A DNA stretch of 64,000 nt, taken from contig OY740768.1 of assembly GCA_963513935.1 (NCBI GenBank), forward strand, positions 73,756,877-73,820,876, in the 5' to 3' direction. The notes under the pieces are model-generated. The model ran no database searches and was not told the origin of the DNA. It worked only from the letters and a program-made list of their open reading frames with translations. The stretch's first letter is position 1. The number at the start of each line of letters is the position of its first letter. Below, one piece after another: positions 45,810 through 60,270 of the stretch. Source of the stretch: Aphrophora alni. Lineage: Eukaryota > Arthropoda > Insecta > Hemiptera > Aphrophoridae. The translations under genes were made by a program, and so were the position numbers.

Positions 45810-45831
45810 GGTTAGGTTAGGTTAGGTTAGG
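45810..45831 (+). repeat. Interstitial telomere-like (TTAGG)n
   Basis: Four and a half copies of GGTTA/TTAGG, the insect telomere repeat unit. Shorter runs occur at 11769 and 45069. Confidence 0.85.
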
Positions 45832-46825
45832 TATATTGATTTTTGGGCGTTTAAACTCAAAGTTTTGAAAAATTGATATAGGGGGTGTTTCGGGAAACTC
45901 TTTTAATTTTCAACGTTGTTTTTTGAATGGTGATAGCATTTCTGCTGAGGTATTATGGGCCTTTAAAAAAAAAGAACATCCTGTGGTTTAGTTGTTATTT
46001 TTCAAAAACTACATAGATTAGAGTGTACCTCTTTAGAACTTAGATTGGTTACGAAGAGATCTACGTTTTCAGTCAATAAGAATGTTTAAAAAATATAATT
46101 TAAACAATTACGTTTAGGTACTGTAATTAAAATTGTAAATACTACATAAAATGTTCACACCACATAAGTGACCACATATACGATTATGTCTAATACTTTT
46201 ACTATGTGAAGTGAAAATCATGCTTACCCAATAGTTGTACATCGAAAGTAGATTACTCTCTTTTGAGATAAAAGCAGTTACTTTATCTGACAAATAGTTA
46301 CTGGAAAAAGGTTCACACAGTCATATTGCAGGTGCCTCTATTCCCTGCATTACTCTCTTGGAGTGTAGGGAATATTAGGTAAGACGTAAGATTTAGTGTT
46401 AAGGTTATTGTTAGTAGTAGGTTTTTAGTTGACTAGTGAATGAAGTCAGTTCCACTGTGTATTTTGTATTACTAGTGTTAGTGTGTAGTCCTTTGGCTTG
46501 ACACGTTTTAAACAGGATTATTGACATGAAACCCAACAACCATTATTATCATGTTTATTTACCACGCCAAGAGACCCCTAAATGGGTAGACTGTCAGAAT
46601 TATTTGTCAGACGAATAATAATTTTTTGACTTAACAGAAAGCCGTGAGTGACCGGCTTACTTACCATTGGATATTTTCATTGTTATTTTAGCATTTTTAT
46701 AAGTTGACTAACCTGTAGATACAGCTGATGGCAAATCATTAGCTTCTTAAACCATATTTTCTCTAGAGCTATTTAATTTTAATTTTATAGTTTAAGTAAA
46801 GTTATACTAATAATTAATTGTGAAA

Positions 46826-47238
46826 ATGAAATATTTAAGCGACTTTGAAAGTGAATTAGACTTAAGTGACATTGCTATAGAGCTTGATTTTATACCTAGT
46901 GATGGAAGTAAGTCAATGAGTGATTATTCAATAATAGGCACCAAGTTCAAACTGTTGCTGGTTTGAGGAGGACATTACCAAAGAGTGAGTCAGACTGTAA
47001 TGACACTCTAATGGTTCAGGATCCACGATTACAACCAAAACCAGCACCAGCACTACCACGACCATCAAAATCACGAATTGTGACATGGAGATTAGTTGAA
47101 AATGAGTACGATCTGAACAAATTCGACTACAACCCAGTTAACAAATATGTAGGCCTAAACTCAGAAGTTTCTCTAGGGATGAAAGATTTTTCGCCTTTTT
47201 TATTTTTAAAGATTTTTGTTATTGAATATATTGAATAA
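46826..47238 (+). pseudogene. piggyBac-like transposase N-terminal remnant
   Basis: A 46-codon acidic frame (ATG 46826, stop 46964) begins like a piggyBac-family N terminus (Asp/Glu/Ser-rich, LSDFESELDLSD). Coding sense continues in a second frame from about 46925 to the stop near 47238, including P.PSKSRIVTW, then FDYNPVNKYVGLNSEV and SPFLFLKIF. This fits the 'F.g..G.n…sp.d.F.lff' region before the catalytic core. One frameshift lies at 46925-46960, and the DDD core is absent. Family call is by pattern only. Confidence 0.45.
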
Positions 47239-47239
47239 A

Positions 47240-49750
47240 TAAATGAGATGCTAGTCTTAGAGATAAACTACTGTAAAACAGCAACTGAAAGGAAATAATC
47301 ACACTCTATTGGCAAGGATATGCTAATTTGTTGTCACAAATACTATTGAAATGTTTTGGGAATAATTATTTGAGTTGTATTTGTTTAAATGTCTGCAATT
47401 GGTAACTCTTGGAGCAAAGTGGAAATCACTCGAGTAACATCGGTAATGCGATGTTCCAAAACCGAACTTCGAACGAGTCCTAGGTCTAAAATCGTAAGGT
47501 GTGTATTGACGAAAGTATTGTACCATTTATTGAATTGTAGTTTTTAAAAATAAAGCACACTGCTTTGGTAAATATATAATAATCTCCGTGCAAACTATAA
47601 TTACACTTTGGATTACAAAGTTTATACTGGAAATAATTCAATTCTTTGAACTAGTTTCAGATAAAAGTTTGGTAATTGAAGGAATCCTACATAGACTTTG
47701 AACGTATCTAATACTCTATTATTCAATTAGCTGAAGTACTAAATGATCGTGACACTCAGCTAATTTGAACTCTCTGCAAGAGTAAGAAGAGATAACGATG
47801 AAGTAAAAAAATAAAAGTTAAGAAATGCCCAGAATAACGATAAGAACGTATTGGCCATAACGTGGTGTGACAAGCATACTGAAAAATTTATTACTTTAGA
47901 GGTCCGTGGTGAAGTACTTGAAAAACAAAAAACCGTCATTGATTAGGTAAGTCATTGAATTTATTGAACGAATAGATGGATCTTTATTTCCTTTGCCTTC
48001 GACAATATCTAAAATGGTATACGAAAGTGGCATTTTATACCACGCTAACGGTAAGTAATGGTTAATGCATTAACAATTTTCAAGATCGTCACTGATAAAC
48101 AAGTACTCCATTACAACGATTAACGAAGAAATCGTAAAGCAGGTAATAAAACGTCTCTAACCTTGGTATTCTGCAAAGTCAATCACACGCTTTGGTACAA
48201 TATAGCCAAGTTCGTATGAAGCTCAAATGAATAAAAAGAAAATATCAACCAAAAGTAACTATTGGTAGATACTGATGTACAACAATTGGTCTTTTAATAT
48301 GCAATAAAGAAGTGCATAATATAATTAACTGAAGATATTGTTTTGTGAAGTTATATTTATCAGTTAATTTAAAGATACATTTGTTTTTTTAGAGTTCAAT
48401 ATTCTTTTGTTTTTAAATAACAGTTGAATATATGAATTGTTAGAAACCAGCGTAAGTCATAGATATATTTTTTAATGTAGGCTAATATATTAACACTATA
48501 AGAGTAAAAATACAATCTTTTACTAAACATCGAAATCAAGAAGCGGCTATGAATATATTAGAAAATGTTGGGATGAGACTGATATTGTATAGAATTCCAA
48601 TTTCACTCAATTTTGTTTTGTTTTCCTTTTTTTTCAAGGAGGATATTGAAGTAAGAGTTCAAAATAAAATCTTGAGTGTGTAAGTAAACGATAAAAAATA
48701 TTCAATGATATATAAGATGACGCTAAGAAACTATAATTGGAAACTTAAGAAGGAATACTAATGAAAATTGTCTTTACATTCGATGAATAAATATAAGTTG
48801 AAAGTGTGAACATGTTCAGATCAAAGAAGTTATTATGATTTTGTCTACCCTCAAATTGTTGAAACTATATTTTGAAAGTGTATATAATGTAGTCTAGCTT
48901 TTTTTTTTTTTAACAAAAACTATAATTTTTAATTTAATATCTATAATTTAGTATTGAATTAAACATGACAGAGAGTTTTCAAAAAATTGATTTGGAGTAA
49001 ATTAAAGTTTTGAAACATATTCTTGAATAATTATTATACTATAAACAGTTATTGAATATTAATAAAAATTAAATTGTTATTATTGATATTATTATCAACA
49101 GGTTTAAATAAAAATTAAAATAAAGGACCAGTTAAATAGTAAAATACAAGACACTAACATTTATGAAATATTTCAGAGTTTATCTAACCTGGAGGTATAG
49201 ATAAAAAGTTTTTAAAGCAAAGAGGTATGCAAAGTTCACTAACTACTCCCTTAGGCTCTTTTAAGTTGGAAAGTTTAAAATAATGTGCATTCAGTTAGAT
49301 GCAAAATCTTATGGTATATGTTTATCGAATTATTACTTTTCGTTTACAGTATTTTAGAAAATACTTGTGTTACGTTACTCAAAATACTTACATTCTTCAA
49401 TAATACAAGGTCACTAAACATTTTGTGGAGAAAATCTACGATTTCATTTTTAACTAACTTAATTGTTTTCTTTTTGGTTTGTAATATCTAACAACGATAT
49501 GATAACATCTAGACCCGGAACTTGTAATGTTCAACTACATTGAACTCTAGCACAAGTTATACATGTTGAATATTTTAAAATCTATGTTGTTGTAGAAAGG
49601 TTCAAACTATTTTCTTGTTATTTTTCTTCCCTTAAGGAGAAAAATACGAGCTTTAATACATATAAATTTGTAAACACAACTAAATTACACGAGTTTGATT
49701 TTAGTTTAAATTTATTGGATAAAGATGAATTATTCATATAATTGATATAG
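47240..49750. other. No gene recognised
   Basis: A+T-rich. The stretch 47690-48250 is less A+T-rich and coding-like in composition but holds no readable frame. Confidence 0.5.
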
Positions 49751-49759
49751 TTGATACAG

Positions 49760-49930
49760 TACGACATTTACTACATTTGTGTGTATAAAAAATAATAAAC
49801 GAAGTTTCGAGAGGTTGAATCAAATACCGTCATGGATTTATGAACCTAGATAGAACATGAAAAGTGCGAAAATCGGAAACATAGCCTATTTTCCTAAATC
49901 CAATTTGGAAACTAAAAAGCAGTGTAAATT
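49760..49930 (+). repeat. Copy of the dispersed CGTTTCRAGAG repeat family
   Basis: Aligns with 8340-8500 over about 150 bp: ATTTGTGTGTATAAAAAATA, GTTTCGAGAG, CTAGATAGAACATGAA, GTGCGAAAATC, TTTGGAAACTAAAA. The first part also matches the reversed inner arm and loop of 30030-30110. Confidence 0.55.
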
Positions 49931-49939
49931 GAAGTAGTA

Positions 49940-50840
49940 TTTAGTAGTTAGTATTTAGAAACACATATAAATGTAAAATTATGAAGTAACGTGATTAAAA
50001 ACAGATTATAGAAGTAGACTATGTGAAAGAATGTTACACCAGCCTTAAAACAGGAGTATGTCTGGTGTAAGGGGCGTGTCCTCTCTTCTACTTGCTCCCC
50101 TAGCCTGACTTAACGGTTCAATCCATTACAAGTATATTAGAAACAAAAATGACTACTTAGCTATATTTAATTCCTAAAGTTACAACTTCGTGACAGACTG
50201 CATCTCACTTATCTTATGATTTTTCCTACTTGCACACAATATTTATTTACAAAAGGTTATTGAAACTACAAAGTAACAAAGTATAAAGTTGTGTAAAAAA
50301 AGTAAGTTTATGTAATGATTACTGTAAAAAGTTTTTACGTAATAAAAGTAATGACAAAAATATTCAAAACGAGAAAAATTTATATTTTTTGTTAAATGCT
50401 ATCTTGCTAGATATCAGCCATTTTTTTTTTTTACAAAATAATTTAGATGATGTGAACAGTTTGAATGATTTATCAAATAAACATATTTTTATCTTACGCA
50501 CTTTCAACATAAATTAAATTTTCCATTCGCCTTTTCAAAATTAAAATGAATTTGTTTTTTATAAATTAACATAAATCAATATTTTTTGTTTTACGCAAAA
50601 TTTGAATGTTGTAGATAATTATCAATAATTGTGTTACCTTATGTTAAAATAAATAAATAATAATAAATGTAATATGGCGTTAAAAGAGGAATTTTTTGTA
50701 TTTTTTACATTTTTCTTAAAACGAACAATTTTTATGAAATTTAACATTATACATTTTAGTGAAAGCCATTTTTCAAATTTACATCATAAAGATTTCGTTT
50801 TTGGTATACTGATAAAAAAGACATACAAAATAAGTATAGA
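49940..50840. other. No gene recognised
   Basis: A+T-rich. A B-box-like CGGTTCAATCC near 50112 lacks an accompanying A box. No 5' LTR copy matching 53538-53829 was found here, so the retroelement downstream is 5'-truncated. Confidence 0.5.
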
Positions 50841-50843
50841 ATT

Positions 50844-53560
50844 CCGAAGAAAAACAAGAAATAATAAAATTAATAAAAGAATACTCAGATATTTTTCATA
50901 TTGAAGGAAGTGATTTAACATTTACAAACAAAATAAAACATGTAATTAAAACAACAGATGAAATTCCAGTTTATACAAAAAGTTATCGATATCCAGAAAT
51001 ACATAAAAGAGAAGTAAACGACCAAATTCAAGAAATGTTAAAACAAAAAATAATTCAACATTCCAAATCACCTTGCAATAGTCCAATTTGGATTGCACCC
51101 AAAAAATTAGACGCATCTGGAAAAAGAAAATTTCGATTAGTAGTAGACTTTAGAGGATTGAATTAAAAAACAACAGACGATAAATTTCCATTACCTAATA
51201 TTACTGATATCTTAGATAAATTAGGAAGATCGCAGTATTTCACAACACTAGATTTAGCCTCTGGTTTGGAAATGGATAAAGACAGTATTGAGAAAACCGC
51301 TTTTCAGCCGAACATGGACATTACGAATTTTTAAGAATGCCTTTTGGTTTAAAAAATTCTCCGCCTACATTTCAAAGAGTATTAAATAACATTTTAAGAG
51401 GAATACAAAGTGAAATATGTTTAGTTTACTTAGATGATATAATTATCTATTCAGCAAGCTTACAAGAGCATATCAATAGATTAAAAGAAGTATTTGAAAG
51501 ATTGAGAACAGCAAATTTTATAGTATAGTTGGACAAAACTGAATTCTTAAGGAAGGAAGTAGCATATTTAGGTCACATAGTAACACCCTCAGGAGTTAAA
51601 CCAAATCCGGAAAAAATCGAAACAATTAAAAAGATATCCTATACCCAAAACTACAAAACAAATTAAAGGATTCTTAGGACTTGTAGGATATTATAGAAAA
51701 TTAATAAAAGACTTTGCCAAAATGATTAAACCATTCACCAATTGTATAAAGAAAAACTCTAAAATAGATATAAACGATCAAAATTATATTAATTGTTTTG
51801 AACAGTGCAAAATAGCATTACGCAATGAACCAGTATTACAATATCCTGATTTTGAAAAAGAATTTATTTTAACCACAGACGCAAGTGATTACGCAGTTGG
51901 AGCTATATTAAGTCAAGATTATAAAGGAACAGATTTACCTATTGCATACGCCAGCAGAACGCTAAACAAAAGTGAAACCAATCTGTCAACAATAAATTAC
52001 GAAGGTAATACACTAGTAGGAATACCGATATCAGAAGAACCTCTAAAGTTTGGAAAAAATCAATTAATGCTTTCTCTAGTTAAATAGAGACCAAGACAAG
52101 TAAACATTAAAAAAAAGTATTTATAGTAACAAAAATGAGACTATTAGTGGAAATATCAGAAAACAATTTAGATCAAGATATAATCAACTTTGTTAAGGAA
52201 TATCTAGTACCCAATGTCAAATATAATTTATATTTTAAAGATGATTTTTATGAAAGATTCGCAGTATGTGTTACAAAGAATTTCAGAAATTCGCCACTAA
52301 ATTTAGTAAAAAATAATGTAAAATTATTAGATGTATTTGATCCAGAAGAAATTATTAATAATTATCATGTGAATAAAACCAACCACAGGAGTAGCAATGA
52401 AACGTACAATCAAATAAAAAGGAAGTATTATTGGCCTAACACTAAGTGTAGCATACAAGAAGTCATAAATAACTGTGATGTATGTTTACAAACAAAGTAT
52501 GAAAGAGTACCATTAAAGCCCGAGTTAACTCTAACACCCAGAGCTTCACGACCGATGGAAATGTTAGCAATTGACACGGTAAGCTTTGATAAAGCAAGAT
52601 TCTTAACAGTAATTAACACGTTTTCAAGATATTTACAAATGTACAAAGTCACGAGCCAACAAGCCATCGATATAAGTGACAAACTAATAGACCACTTTAA
52701 TAGTTATGGTGTACCAGAAGTCATAACCTCAGATAACGGAACAGAGTAGTTCAACAACCGAATTATTAAGGAACTAATGGAACTGCATAGAATAAAAATT
52801 CATTATGTAAGCACGCAACACCCACAATCAAATGGACTGTGCGAAAGAGTTCATTCCACCTTGGTTGAACATATTAGACTTTTAAATAATCAAGTAGAAT
52901 TAAAAAACTTAACCATTTCACAAAAAATGAAATATGCTGTGATTGCATATAATAATACTATACACTCTCCTACAAAGTTAACACAAGTAGAAAGATTATA
53001 TGGACACCTAAAAACTAATTCAACTCTAGACATAAATTTGGAAAATAAAATTATCAATGATTACGTAAATTCACATAAAGAAAGTACTGAAAAATTGTAT
53101 GAACAAATAAAATGAGAGACTATAAAAATAATTAGTATAAGTGAAACTAATGAAATATCAATTTATGGAGTATATTTAATTCATATAAACAATAATGAAG
53201 TTGTCATGTACAATGATAAAAAATTACAGTATTCTAGTAACACAAAAATAGGACATCCAAAGATTCTGGATGCTACCGATTTAAAATTAGAAATTAGTCA
53301 GAAACCTGATTTCTCAATTGAATTAAAGAAATTAGATTTCGAAAATTTAAATGTAAATAAAATTTCAAAATTACATAATAATATGGAGATAACTTCAGAC
53401 TCAAACATTTAGACAATAGCTTTGTATACTTTATTAATTGTAATAATAATATGCATAGCTTATAAGTATATAAAGAAAACTCGTCCAACATCGGGAGAAG
53501 CTCAACATACCCCTGAAGTTCTCTTTAGGGATGGAGGAGTTATGGTAAGGAATATTACCT
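50844..53560 (+). pseudogene. Errantivirus-type Ty3/gypsy element, pol plus Env tail, 5'-truncated and internally deleted
   Basis: In order: RT N-terminal part (50844-51300), RT catalytic core with YLDD (about 51430), RNase H start with TTDAS (about 51880), integrase zinc-binding part ending CDVC (about 52480), and the integrase core. The three catalytic acidic positions (AIDT, TSDNG, GLCERVH) are still visible. The frame then runs into a short region ending in one hydrophobic segment and a basic tail (about 53410-53490), which looks like an Env C terminus. Breaks: stop at 51164, frameshift near 51300 with a small deletion before it, stop at 51526, frameshift near 51640, a large deletion after RNase H start (about 52020), stops at 52085, 52747, 53113 and 53410. 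Gag and protease are missing. The element cannot be active. Confidence 0.85.
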
Positions 53561-53829
53561 AGTAAGTAAGTCTGTAGAGCCTTCTAGAGCTGATTAAGCA
53601 CGATCAGCATAGTTTACTTAGATGATAACGCTGCTTTGTTAGTTTAGTTCTCTGCTTGCACTGACTCCGTATAGATCCAAGAAAAGTAGTTTATACGTTA
53701 AACCCGATATTTATTAGGAAATTGTATTAAGAAGTGCCACTTTAATTCAGTTTGTAATAAATAAATGTTATTTTAAAAGAGAAAACAACATTTTTTAAAA
53801 AACCTTCCGTTACGAGACAGAACGTAACT
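53538..53829 (+). mobile_element. 3' LTR of the errantivirus-type element
   Basis: Starts AGTTATG directly after the polypurine tract AGGGATGGAGGAG (53527-53539, overlapping the first bases) and ends CGTAACT, so the termini are inverted (AGTTA/TAACT) as in the gypsy/errantivirus clade. Length is 292 bp. An AATAAA signal lies near 53757. The Env-like frame ends just inside the LTR. The 3' boundary is inferred from the terminal repeat alone because the 5' LTR is lost. Confidence 0.6.
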
Positions 53830-53835
53830 TTACTT

Positions 53836-53895
53836 ATATATATGTGTTTGTGTGTGTGTGTGTGTGTGTGTATGCGTGCGTGCGTGTGTGTGTGT

Positions 53896-53948
<53 letters not shown>
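53836..53948. repeat. (TG)n microsatellite with interruptions
   Basis: An (AT)n stub passes into about 110 bp of TG units with a few GC and GG interruptions, directly after the LTR. Confidence 0.95.
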
Positions 53949-53949
<1 letters not shown>

Positions 53950-53951
<2 letters not shown>

Positions 53952-56900
53952 ACACTAAATTTATTATACGAGTATATTGCCAAAGCTTTGTTAAACACTA
54001 ACTCTTTTTAATTAAATTATTTTTGAAAGAATAAATTCAAAAAATTCTTAAAAAAAAATTCAAATGGACCTATCTATCATTAAAATATTGTATACTTGGA
54101 AGTTTAGAAACTTCGCTTTTCTTAACTATTATTGTACCGTTATTTAAGTTTAAATTTCTTTCTCTAAAAAAATATATATAATAAAATAACCATCTACAAA
54201 ATACTAAACCATTACCAAATATTTCTCGTAAAGTTTATCCGGTATTAAACCTAACCACATAAAGTTAATCCTGTAGATTTGAAACACAGATTAAGTATCG
54301 AAGTCACCATTATAAATGTTCCCCCCATTCCTCGACATGCCCTTTGTTCCATGGCTTATTTCAAATAGTTTAGTTTTAATTAACCGTGCACAATACCCAT
54401 TTAGAAAACATTCCCTTATTGTAGCTGTATACTGGAGCTCCAATTGTAATGTATCTTACTGTATCTTTAATGTAAATTCCAAAACAGCTGAAAAACCATC
54501 TGGAATAAATTAATAATATTGTACATCATGTTGGATACAACTTATTGGCATATAAATAAATTTGATTTACTACACTTATCATATAAATATGTTCATATAC
54601 TTTTTATGAAATGTAAACATTACTATAACAAATATATTTTTATATAGTATAGGAAATTTATTAGGTGTTTAGGCTTGGCATTTCTATGTAACCGACATTA
54701 TTTTCTTTTTTGAAACATTTTAAATAGATTCGTTTTGAACATTTTTCATTAAGTAGCTACTTTTTTACCAATAACCACTGAAACTTGATTTTAAGTCGAT
54801 ATACATTTTACATTTATATTTTAATATATTTAGTATATTTTAGGCTTGATTTTTGGTTTGACATATTTCGAACAAGGAAAAATTTTAGAAGGTTAAAAAT
54901 GTAATTTCCTTGAAGAATAACATAATTAAATTTGTTGTTTTTCTTACTATGGCATACTGCGAAATATTTTAACAAAATTATCTCAAACATTTCATCACTG
55001 GTGATTCGGCGAACAATAAACTTTGCTCATTAGATACGTTATTATGTTCAATGAACAGTTTCTGTGATCTCAGTTCTTGATAATCATTCAAGTGATATTA
55101 TTATGATATTATGGAAATTGTAATTTTATTTCATTTTAACTTCGATCTCGAGGTCGACCGTCTTGGAACGGTTCTCAGGAACAGAAATTTATATTAGAAA
55201 CTAGTAACGTACATGTAGCAATGGCCACAGCACTTGACCTTATTTAATTTAATTTATTTCACTTATAATCTCATTTCATAACCTCTATTAAATAATTTAA
55301 AATCTTCTTTAATTAATAATTTTCCTTTTATTTAGATTTGATTTACTTTTGGTTGTCAACTATTTGTTAAACCGTTGTCGTTGAAATAAAGTTGAAATTA
55401 CAGTATATATAATTTGAAATACAAATGCGGAAACTTCCTAACAAAACACACCTTTTAAAATTTTAGATATGTTATGTTCTTGGTTGATGCATCCAAATAT
55501 TAAAAACATTTTCTACATAGAATGTATATCCTAGCGAGCGAAACAGAATTTAGAAGATTCCCGAGAATTTAATTCTATCACAAAACACAAATAATTCTAT
55601 ATTACACCAAAGACAGACTAGGATAAATAACTCTAAAATAAAAATATTAATGTTGAAAAGACACAAAGAAAAATTGGCTAAACCAACAACCAAAAAAGGG
55701 GATCCCTGAGTCAAGTTTCCACTTTTTAGTGTTTTAACTGTTTTTCTTGTTGATTTATTATATTTATATATTTTAAAAATCAACAGCAACTTAAGTATAT
55801 TAAGGTAAAATAAATTGCTGTACAATCCAAGCACACCGCAGTCCATGTAATATAAATAATTATGTATATTTCAGTTTCACAAAGGACTGCCTAATCACTA
55901 AAGCGCTAGTCACTTAAAATGTAGAACATCCATTCTATTAATTACTAAAATTTAGTTTATTCTTTAAAATTTTATAATAAATTTTTGGTAATGACGGCTA
56001 GAGTGTATTTAGATTAAAGTTTCGAAAATGTGTTAAAGATTCCAGAAGGCAGTATTTTGTCATTCTGAAATGTTGGTAGACTTTTATGGTGTTATCCTTA
56101 TACCAAATTAACTGCACAAAGAAAATACAATTTGTCTCATTAATTTGTTGAAACATGTTACTTAAAAAAGTCACATCTTAATAATGCACAAGTTTTCAAG
56201 TAAAATTGCTGGAAATTTGTTATTATTTAAATTTTTTTGAATTTACATTATTTAATATATATAATCTGGCACCTGTCTAGTGCACATATTTTTAGTAATT
56301 GTATGAATGATAATCAATTAAAATTCGGAAATTCATTTAGGGTGACTGGTTTAGTTTATTATATCTGGTTTAATGAAAGATATTCGATTTTAATTGGGTT
56401 GAAAAATACTGCCAAACTATTTGTGAAAAATATCGTAACTCAGTTTTTGTTCTGCCTAAACATGATTTTGTACTTAAAGTTTTGCTTCAAAGAATAAAAT
56501 AAAATATTATTTTACATAAGTGAATACGTTACTAGTTTGTAGTGGATACTGTTCACTTGACTTAACCCATTGGACATAGGTAGTAAAAATTAATTAATTA
56601 TATATATATATATATATTTGAACAAAAGATGTTGGATTCTGTAGATTTTTATTTCTCAGAACATTCTTTAAGTTATGTGTTAGTCTAATTTTAATTCATT
56701 CAGAATAAGTAAAATTAGTTTTCTAAATTTGTATATAAGTGGGAATTGATTTAAAGTTTTATTATTTCGGAATCATCACAAATATTGCAGGTAGAATACA
56801 AATAACAAAATTTCACAAAGTATCTATAAAATTTAAAACTACCATGATTTTCATAGAGCCAAGAAATATGTCTATTTCAGAGATAAGTTGGGATTATTTG

Positions 56901-57360
56901 TATGTTATTCGAAGTTAAGTTAAGTTTATTATCAGAGAACAATTAGGCTATATTGAAAATGACCCATCTATGAGTGAAAGTTGAAACCTTGGCTACTGCG
57001 ATAAAAGTTGGACTTGCTACGGTTCGATCTGTAGTTTTAATTTTCTTATTAAAGATGTCACATCTGTGCACGTAACATTATTTATAGTAAAAGAAGATGA
57101 AAGTTAAACGCTGTATGGGTGGCTTACTGCAAGTAATCCTATAGTGATTTACTATCCACTAAGGGCTAGCTAATAATCTGCTGTACCCATCGATATATTA
57201 ATCTATATGTTTAGTGCATTATCTGTGAAACAATACTTTATTCCGTCACTTGTAGGCATCTGTGGCTGATGACTCAATTCGTTAAACCGTAAACTGTTTT
57301 ACATTAAAATACATTGATGGAGATATACAAGATAAAAGAGAGTTTAAGTTTCAGACATTT
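53950..57360. other. No gene recognised
   Basis: A+T-rich, with frames of up to 98 codons (55550-55846, minus; 56237-56497, plus) that show no motif and look A+T-driven. An (AT)n run lies at about 56600-56618. Confidence 0.55.
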
Positions 57361-57364
57361 ATTT

Positions 57365-57407
<43 letters not shown>

Positions 57408-57410
57408 ATA

Positions 57411-58461
57411 CCGGGTGTTCAAAAAGTCTGGAAACCCCTTGTGGAGGAAGTCTAAAAAATCTTAAATGTAAGCATAGGTCGAATTATACCTCATTTTAAA
57501 GGTCTTTGTTAGAGGAATACATTGCCGCAATCCCGACTGAAAAAGGACCATTCGTTTTGAAATGGCAGCCTCTTAAAGTTTGTTTGATTTTAATGCTAAT
57601 TCAATGGCAAATTTTTAATAAGCTTTAGTTTAGATTACAATGTCACTTAGTGAGACAGAACCAATAATCATTCTGATGATGAGGGGTTATGGGGATAGAA
57701 CTCGTTCGTATGAGGAGGTAAGCCGCTTGTTCAAAGAAACTTGCCCCAATTGACCACCTATTCAAAAATCAACAGTGTTGAAGACCGTACAGCGCGGTTC
57801 TGTAACAGATCGGTCAAGATCCGGACGGCCAAAATCAGCAACCAATGCGACTAATCAGCTACACAAGGACAATACTTCGAGCACCTTCTGTAATACCTTC
57901 CAAGGTTTGTTTTTTTAAAATAATTATTGTCTTGCAAAGTAAGTAATTTAAACATAAACAACTGACATACTGTCTGTTCAATTTTATTAATAATGATAAT
58001 TGTCCCCAATTACATCTGTGCACTCCTAACGCTTTTAAACAATTAAATCGACCATTACTGATATTTCCTATCCCTCCACACTCCAGCTGTGAAATTGTCA
58101 TAGCTAAAACACTAACATAACCAACACGGTTGACTATTCACTTCTGCCTCTTAATCTTCGCAACGTAAAGTTAACAAATTGTAATAGGCTGCCATTTCCA
58201 AACGAATTGTCCTTTTTCAGTCGGGATTCCGGCAATGTGTTCCTCTAACAAAGACCTTTAAAATGAGGTATAATTCGACTATGCTTACATTTAAGATTTT
58301 TTTAGACTTCCTCCACAGGACGTCCCCCCAAAGTGAAAAAAGACAGTTAAAATGAGCAAAACGTCGGTAACTACAGTGAGGACGTAGTCCTAGAGTTTCA
58401 TTGCTCTGCGTTTATTAATAAAATAAATATTAAGGGGTTTCCAGACTTTTTGAACACCCGG
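57411..58461. mobile_element. Tc1/mariner-like element with long TIRs
   Basis: The ends CCGGGTGTTCAAAAAGTCTG (57411-57430) and its exact reverse complement at 58442-58461 are flanked by TA on both sides (57409-57410, 58462-58463), the expected target duplication. Homology of the arms continues inward to about 57560 on the left and 58195 on the right. The right arm is interrupted by about 115 bp of unrelated sequence (about 58318-58430) near its outer end. Total length 1,051 bp, so most of the transposase is missing. Confidence 0.8.
57640..57850 (+). pseudogene. Transposase N-terminal helix-turn-helix remnant inside the mariner-like element
   Basis: From the ATG at 57640 the frame reads a helix-turn-helix type start (SLSETEPIIILMMRGYGDRT, then SYEEVSRLF), stops at TGA 57751, and continues past it with PIQKSTVLKTVQRGSVTDRS and a SGRPKS motif. 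This resembles the insect DUF4817-type N terminus linked to DDE transposases. A short deletion after KTVQR and loss of the whole catalytic part make it non-functional. Confidence 0.65.
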
Positions 58462-58462
58462 T

Positions 58463-58520
58463 ATATCTATATAGACTATATATATATATATACTGTATAT
58501 ATAATAATAATAATAATGTG
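58463..58520. repeat. (AT)n and (AAT)n microsatellite
   Basis: Imperfect TATA runs followed by ATAATAATAATAAT, adjoining the right end of the mariner-like element. A matching (AT)n run flanks its left end (57368-57410), so it inserted into an existing AT repeat. Confidence 0.85.
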
Positions 58521-58524
58521 ATAT

Positions 58525-60270
<1,746 letters not shown>

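Larger units (their letters stand above)
44800..46110. repeat. Diverged inverted pair of a roughly 280-bp repeat
   Basis: The reverse complement of about 44800-45085 aligns with 45815-46110. Shared blocks in order: TTTAAACTCAA, TTTTGAAAAA.TGA.ATA, TTTTCAACG.TG.TTT..GAATG.TG (approximate), TTGTTATTTT.CAAAAACTA, GTGTA.CT.TTAGAAC.TAGATT. The inner end of each copy carries a GGTTAGG-type run. The arms could be TIRs of one element of about 1.3 kb or two separate insertions. Confidence 0.55.

Noticed and set aside
55146..55160. Polylinker-like CTCGAGGTCGACCG suggesting vector sequence
   Set aside because: Only 14 bases match and the flanks are ordinary A+T-rich DNA, so contamination is not supported.
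57314..57499. Plus-strand frame with YIYIYI
   Set aside because: It crosses the (AT)n tract and the TIR of the mariner-like element.
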